Part shown: in pieces, positions 60,279-64,000 of the stretch
How the letters are laid out: every line of letters starts with the position of its first letter
Numbering within the stretch: position 1 is the stretch's first letter
NCBI RefSeq assembly: GCF_017315735.1
Contig: NZ_JAFLRK010000016.1
Coordinates: 1 to 64,000 of the forward strand
DNA from: Paracoccus shandongensis
GTDB lineage: Bacteria > Pseudomonadota > Alphaproteobacteria > Rhodobacterales > Rhodobacteraceae
Length of the DNA: 64,000 bases
Direction of reading: 5' to 3'
Translations under genes and position numbers: made by a program
The notes under the pieces: model-generated
The model's database searches: none
What the model was told of the DNA's origin: nothing
The model's input: the letters and a program-made list of their open reading frames with translations, nothing else

Positions 60279-61352
60279 ATGCTGACCTGGTCCCTTGTGG
60301 TTCCCACCTTCAACCGCCGCGATGTCCTGCTGCGTGTGCTGCCCCTGGCCTTCGGGCAGACCGTTCCCCCCGTCCAGGTGGTGATCGTGGATGCGTCCCC
60401 GGACTGGCAGGTCACGCGGCAGGCCGTCCAGGCGCTGGCGGCGGATCATCCCGCCATCCAGCTGGATTACCTGCAGGCGGTCACGCCGTCTTCCGCCACG
60501 CAGCGCAACCAGGGGGTCGAACAGGCCATCGGCGACATCGTGGTGATGATCGACGACGACAGTTTCCTGTATCCCGACTACGTCGAGCGGATTCTGGCGG
60601 TCTATGCCGCCGACACGCAAGGCGTCCTGGCGGGCGTCAACGGCGTGAACGTGCCCGCCATGCCCGATGCCGATGCGGGGGCCTCGGCGGGGCTCGCGCG
60701 CAAGGACGACAGGCGGGGCGGGACCGGGGGCCTGCGCGAGCGCGTCATGCGATACCGGCTGGGGCGCTGGATCAGCAGCCGGATCCTGTTCCAGGACATG
60801 CACGCGCTGTTCCTGAAATACGAGGGAGAGCGCAATCCTGCCGTTCCGCCGGAGTTTGCCCATCTGGACGTGACGCCCATGACCTTCATGTCGGGCCACG
60901 GGCTCAGCGTGCATCGGCGCATCGCCCTGGCCGAGCCCCTGGACAGGTCGCTGCGCTATTACGCGGCGCTGGAGGATCTGGACGCATCGTACCGCTATGG
61001 GCGGCACGGCCTTCTTCTGCGCGCCAATGGCGCGAATCTGCATCATTTCGAGGTCGCGGGGGGCCGCGTGAAGCGCAGGACCGCCACGACCTTCCAGCTG
61101 CTGAACATGCTGGTCTTCATCAAGCGCAATGCTGACCGGCCCGGATCCTGGCTGTCCCGCTATCGCTGGATGCTGTGGCGCCGCCTGCTGGGCGAGACCA
61201 TCAAGGACGCCCTGTCGCGCCGGTGGGATTTCCCGCAAGCCCGGGGCGTCGTCACCGCCATGCGCAGCTGGCGCGCCGTCTGGCGGACCCCGGCCGCCGA
61301 TCTGAACCAATGGTATCCCGCCTATCAGCGCGCCCTGCTGGACCGGGGCTGA
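60279..61352 (+). CDS. family 2 glycosyltransferase
   Basis: A 357-residue GT-A enzyme: TWSLVVPTFNRRDVLLRVLP, VVIVDASPD, and VVMIDDDSFLYPDYV as the metal-binding site. The last 100 residues are basic and helical (LSRYRWMLWRRLLGE), as for membrane-associated family members. It is divergent from the GT4 operon and convergent with the next GT2 gene (13-base gap). Confidence 0.88.
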   Translation: MLTWSLVVPTFNRRDVLLRVLPLAFGQTVPPVQVVIVDASPDWQVTRQAVQALAADHPAIQLDYLQAVTPSSATQRNQGVEQAIGDIVVMIDDDSFLYPDYVERILAVYAADTQGVLAGVNGVNVPAMPDADAGASAGLARKDDRRGGTGGLRERVMRYRLGRWISSRILFQDMHALFLKYEGERNPAVPPEFAHLDVTPMTFMSGHGLSVHRRIALAEPLDRSLRYYAALEDLDASYRYGRHGLLLRANGANLHHFEVAGGRVKRRTATTFQLLNMLVFIKRNADRPGSWLSRYRWMLWRRLLGETIKDALSRRWDFPQARGVVTAMRSWRAVWRTPAADLNQWYPAYQRALLDRG

Positions 61353-61365
61353 GCGGCCGTATCCG

Positions 61366-62340
61366 TCACGTCCGCGGCCCGAACAGCAGCGGCCGCATCA
61401 CCAGCCGGGTGAAATCGCCGAAGAACCCCTTCGGGTGACGCTTCCTTTGCCCCCTGAGCAGGGCCAGCGGCGTGTTGAGGCCCGCCCCCGCCATCCAGGC
61501 CAGGCCCGCGACAATGGCACCCCGGCGGCCATGGGTCTTGAGATAGTAATGCCGCCAGGACTCGTACCAGTAGGCGGGCATGGCCTTGCGCAGGGACGTG
61601 CCGCTTTTCACCTCGGTCGCGGCGCCCTCGACATGCTGGATGCAGGCAGAGGGGACATAAAGGATCTGATGGCCCGATTTTCGCATGCGAAACATCAGTT
61701 CGACCTCCTCGTGGTAAAGGAAGAAGTCGGGATCGAAGCCCTGCAATTCCCGCAGCACCGAAAGGCGCATCATCACCGCAGCCCCCGACACCCAATCCAC
61801 CGGACCGTCGGGCTGGTCCGCAGGCAGGGCCACCAGCTGGCCGGAAAAGACCCGGCTGACCGGCCCGAAGTTGAGGGCCTGGACGAATTCGCTGCGGGCC
61901 GAGGGAAAGCGGAAGGCGGCGGTGACGGGAGTGCCCGAGGGAAGCGCGATCCCCGCCCCGGCCGCAGCCGCCTGCGGGGCCGCGTCCAGCCGGTCGGCCA
62001 GGATGGCGATCGCCTCGTTGCGAAGCTGGGCGTCGGGGTTCAGCAGGAAGGCATAGTCGGGCGGGTCCGGCCGTTCGGTCAGGGCCTGCAGGACGATGTT
62101 GTTGCCGCGCCCGAAGCCGTGGTTTTCCCGTTCAAGCCACAGGGTAACGCGGTCGCCCCAGGCCTGGGCCGCATGGGCGTCGGCCAGAACGGCACCGTCC
62201 CCCCCGGGCGAGGCATTGTCCAGAAGATGCACCTCGACCGGGTGGCCGCCATGGGTGCGTGACAGGACACTCTCGACCGCGGCGATGGCCAGGTCGGCAG
62301 TCCCGTAATTGACGATAATGACGGCGATGGAGGAAGACAT
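61366..62340 (-). CDS. family 2 glycosyltransferase (rhamnosyltransferase-like)
   Basis: A 324-residue enzyme of the WbbL-like GT2 group: IAVIIVNYGTADLAIAAVES, LDNASPGGD, ENHGFGRGNNIVL, FLLNPDAQLRNEA, and SGAAVMMRLSVLRELQGFD with FFLYHEEVELMFRMRKSGH. These blocks are typical of rhamnosyl- and related transferases, but the sugar is not certain. Confidence 0.88.
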   Translation of the reverse strand: MSSSIAVIIVNYGTADLAIAAVESVLSRTHGGHPVEVHLLDNASPGGDGAVLADAHAAQAWGDRVTLWLERENHGFGRGNNIVLQALTERPDPPDYAFLLNPDAQLRNEAIAILADRLDAAPQAAAAGAGIALPSGTPVTAAFRFPSARSEFVQALNFGPVSRVFSGQLVALPADQPDGPVDWVSGAAVMMRLSVLRELQGFDPDFFLYHEEVELMFRMRKSGHQILYVPSACIQHVEGAATEVKSGTSLRKAMPAYWYESWRHYYLKTHGRRGAIVAGLAWMAGAGLNTPLALLRGQRKRHPKGFFGDFTRLVMRPLLFGPRT

Positions 62341-62381
62341 GGCGGCAGGCTATCGCACAAAGGGAAACAGGCGGCAAAGGG

Positions 62382-62939
62382 TCAATATCGAAGAACCCGC
62401 AGGGCGCCCAGGGAAATCAGCCCCGGACCGGCCCATTCCAGGGCGGTGTTGGTCCGCAATCCCAGAACCGGCAGTCCCAGCAGCCGGTCGGCATGGTGAA
62501 AGCCCACGGCCCGCATCAGCACGAAGGCGCAGACGAAGACCAGCCCCAGGACAGGCAGGGCGCTGCGCGACCAGCTGCCGCGCAGCAGCCGCAGCAGGAT
62601 CGCCAGGAAGGCCACGGCCAGCCCCGCCAGCCCCAGAAGGAAGCCCATCTGCACCAGACGCCGCTGGCCATACCAGCTCTGGGCGTTGGCCATGCAGCGT
62701 CCCGCCGCCGTCAGCGCCGATTGCAGGTCAAGCTGCTTGTTGAGGGCAAGGCCGGACAGAAGCAGCAGGGTCAGGACCCAGAAGGCCCGTTCCCGGCCGC
62801 GCGTGGCGGCGGGAAAGGGGGCGTGGCTGGCCTGAAAGGCCAGGATGGCCGTTGCCAGATAGACCAGCACGGTCGCCCATCCCTGCCAGGTCGGATCGCC
62901 GATCCCCGGCTGCCAGCGTTCCAGCACGCAAAGGATCAT
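62382..62939 (-). CDS. integral membrane protein of unknown function
   Basis: A 185-residue protein with about five membrane helices. The start ILCVLERWQPGIGDPTWQGW and the middle NKQLDLQSALTAAGRCMANA are conserved features, from memory, of a Rhodobacterales family sometimes labelled isopropylmalate isomerase in error. No enzyme motif is seen. Its ATG overlaps the RepA stop (ATGA), so the two are translated together, which is curious for a replication gene. Confidence 0.6.
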   Translation of the reverse strand: MILCVLERWQPGIGDPTWQGWATVLVYLATAILAFQASHAPFPAATRGRERAFWVLTLLLLSGLALNKQLDLQSALTAAGRCMANAQSWYGQRRLVQMGFLLGLAGLAVAFLAILLRLLRGSWSRSALPVLGLVFVCAFVLMRAVGFHHADRLLGLPVLGLRTNTALEWAGPGLISLGALRVLRY

Positions 62940-63943
62940 GCAGGCGCCCTTGTCCTGATCCAGCCCAGAAAGGCCCGGTCGGCGCTGCGCAGGCGCGGCC
63001 GGCCGGTCGAGGCCCACCAGCTGCGCCATTCCGCCTGCAGCGCATGGACATCGGCCCCGGGAAGAAGGGCGCGGGCTTGGTCCAGCGTTTCGGGGCGCAG
63101 GTGCGGACCCTCGCACGGTTCCAGCACTGCGGCGCGCGGGGTCACGCGCAGGATGTCGCCCCCTTCCTCGGACAGAAGGTAATCGGGCAGGCGGTTTTCC
63201 CGGATCATCTCGCGCAGCATGGCGCGGAAGACGCGCAGGGGACTGGCCGAGCCGGTCTTCTTGGCCAGCACGGTGATCGAGACGCTCCATTCCGACTGCC
63301 GCCCGCAATGCTTGCGGGCCAGCTCGTAGATCCGCCGCTCGAGCGGTTTTCGCATGCGAAAATAGTCCCGGCTCAGCGTCAGGACGGATCGCGACAGGAC
63401 GGCATTGAACAGCCATTCCGACAGGGTGATGGCCACGGCGACCATCCGCCCGCCGCGGGTCTTGCGCACGATCTCCCAAGCCTCGATCAGGCCGAAGCCA
63501 TGGGTGACCTCGTGGGCACCGGTGACGATGTTGGTGGTGATGCGGGTGCCCGCCAGGCGCTCGAATGCCTCGCGCAGGCGCTTGTAGCCGTCGCCCGAAG
63601 TTTCGCGGTTGGTGGCCTGCAACAGGTCGCGGGCGGTCAGGGTCAGCTTGCGCGACACGGCCCGGCCGGTGTTCAGGGCGGCCATCAGCTGGCTGATGCA
63701 GAAGATCAGGATATCGGCGTCGAAGATCGTGGCCCGGCCCTTGACGCTGGGCGTCACGGTCAGGGTGGCGCCGTTGTGGTCATAGCTCACCACCCGCCGG
63801 TCGGGGCGCGTGGACAGCGAGAAGATCGGATGCTCCATCGAGGCGAGGTCGTGCTTGGGCACCGCCGCGAAGAAATCGCAGACGAAGAAGTCCTGCATGA
63901 GACGCGTCTCGATCACCGCCCCCGCGGGGGATGCTGGAACCAT
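62936..63943 (-). CDS. repA: plasmid replication initiator protein (RepA/RPA family)
   Basis: A 335-residue initiator of the Rhodobacterales RPA type (PF10134). The blocks MQDFFVCDFFAAVPKHDLAS, MEHPIFSLSTRPDRRVVSYD, DILIFCISQLMAALNTGR and FRMRKPLERRIYELARKHCG are diagnostic from memory. I start at ATG 63943, which has AGGAAGGGG before it; an ATG at 63964 lies inside that site. It shows that the window belongs to a plasmid or chromid, and the origin is probably just outside the right edge. Confidence 0.88.
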   Translation of the reverse strand: MVPASPAGAVIETRLMQDFFVCDFFAAVPKHDLASMEHPIFSLSTRPDRRVVSYDHNGATLTVTPSVKGRATIFDADILIFCISQLMAALNTGRAVSRKLTLTARDLLQATNRETSGDGYKRLREAFERLAGTRITTNIVTGAHEVTHGFGLIEAWEIVRKTRGGRMVAVAITLSEWLFNAVLSRSVLTLSRDYFRMRKPLERRIYELARKHCGRQSEWSVSITVLAKKTGSASPLRVFRAMLREMIRENRLPDYLLSEEGGDILRVTPRAAVLEPCEGPHLRPETLDQARALLPGADVHALQAEWRSWWASTGRPRLRSADRAFLGWIRTRAPA

Positions 63944-64000
63944 CCCTGCCCCTTCCTGTCCCATCCCCGGCCGGTTCTCCGCCCTGCCGGGCCGATGCTT

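Overview
The window is GC-rich (about 65% by eye) alphaproteobacterial DNA, most likely from a member of the Rhodobacteraceae such as Paracoccus. It is probably part of an extrachromosomal replicon. The pointers are a RepA/RPA-type plasmid replication initiator at the right end, two exosortase types typical of Rhodobacterales (VPLPA-CTERM and VPEID-CTERM), a spike-base protein of the Rhodobacter capsulatus rcc01079 family, and GC-hairpin 3' repeats ending in an AATATCC-like tail. The genus is an inference. No rRNA, tRNA or CRISPR array was seen.

Layout, left to right. (1) 1-9.9 kb is an accessory surface-polymer island, visibly more A/T-rich at its left end. It has an IS5-type transposase tail, a GT2/CDP-glycerol phosphotransferase fusion, a decayed IS66 element lying against a cut-off sugar transferase start, then GSCFA, SGNH, sulfotransferase, Stealth phosphotransferase and a glycosyltransferase-like gene. 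(2) 10.2-13.3 kb carries an ABC-type capsule exporter, with kpsE-kpsT divergent from kpsM. (3) 13.4-24.3 kb is mixed cargo: an HTH protein, an RND efflux pair, a sulfotransferase, a DsbA-like oxidoreductase, an MntA/HepT toxin-antitoxin pair and metNIQ. (4) 24.4-27.6 kb holds an acyltransferase, a flippase and a small membrane protein. (5) 27.9-33.1 kb holds a giant repeat protein with a possible thioester domain, a VPEID-type sorting substrate and exosortase E fused to a CPBP protease. A Phd/VapC pair follows.

(6) 33.8-62.3 kb is a large exopolysaccharide locus of the exosortase-associated type. The minus arm encodes a priming sugar transferase, PrsT TPR lipoprotein, a Wza-like export protein and an outer-membrane barrel. 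The divergent plus arm encodes an ExeA-like ATPase, a Wzz-like chain-length protein, a CpsD-like kinase and a glycosyltransferase. Next come an O-antigen-ligase-like polymerase, many glycosyltransferases, a pyruvyl transferase, two VPLPA-CTERM proteins and the VPLPA-type exosortase (XrtD with an EpsI domain). Set inside this locus is a tightly coupled three-gene operon (47.5-51.4 kb) of a GTA/phage spike-base protein, an Ig-like linker and a 917-residue beta-helix protein, probably a polysaccharide-binding or -cleaving spike. (7) 62.4-63.9 kb has a membrane protein translationally coupled to the RepA initiator.

Taken together, the region could build and decorate one or more surface polysaccharides. 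It has two export routes (Kps ABC-type and Wzx/Wzy-like), phosphodiester, sulfate, acyl and pyruvyl decoration genes, two exosortase pathways for anchoring surface proteins, and a spike that may recognise the same glycan. The most unusual points are the spike operon inside the exopolysaccharide locus, two exosortase systems on one replicon, and the candidate thioester adhesin.
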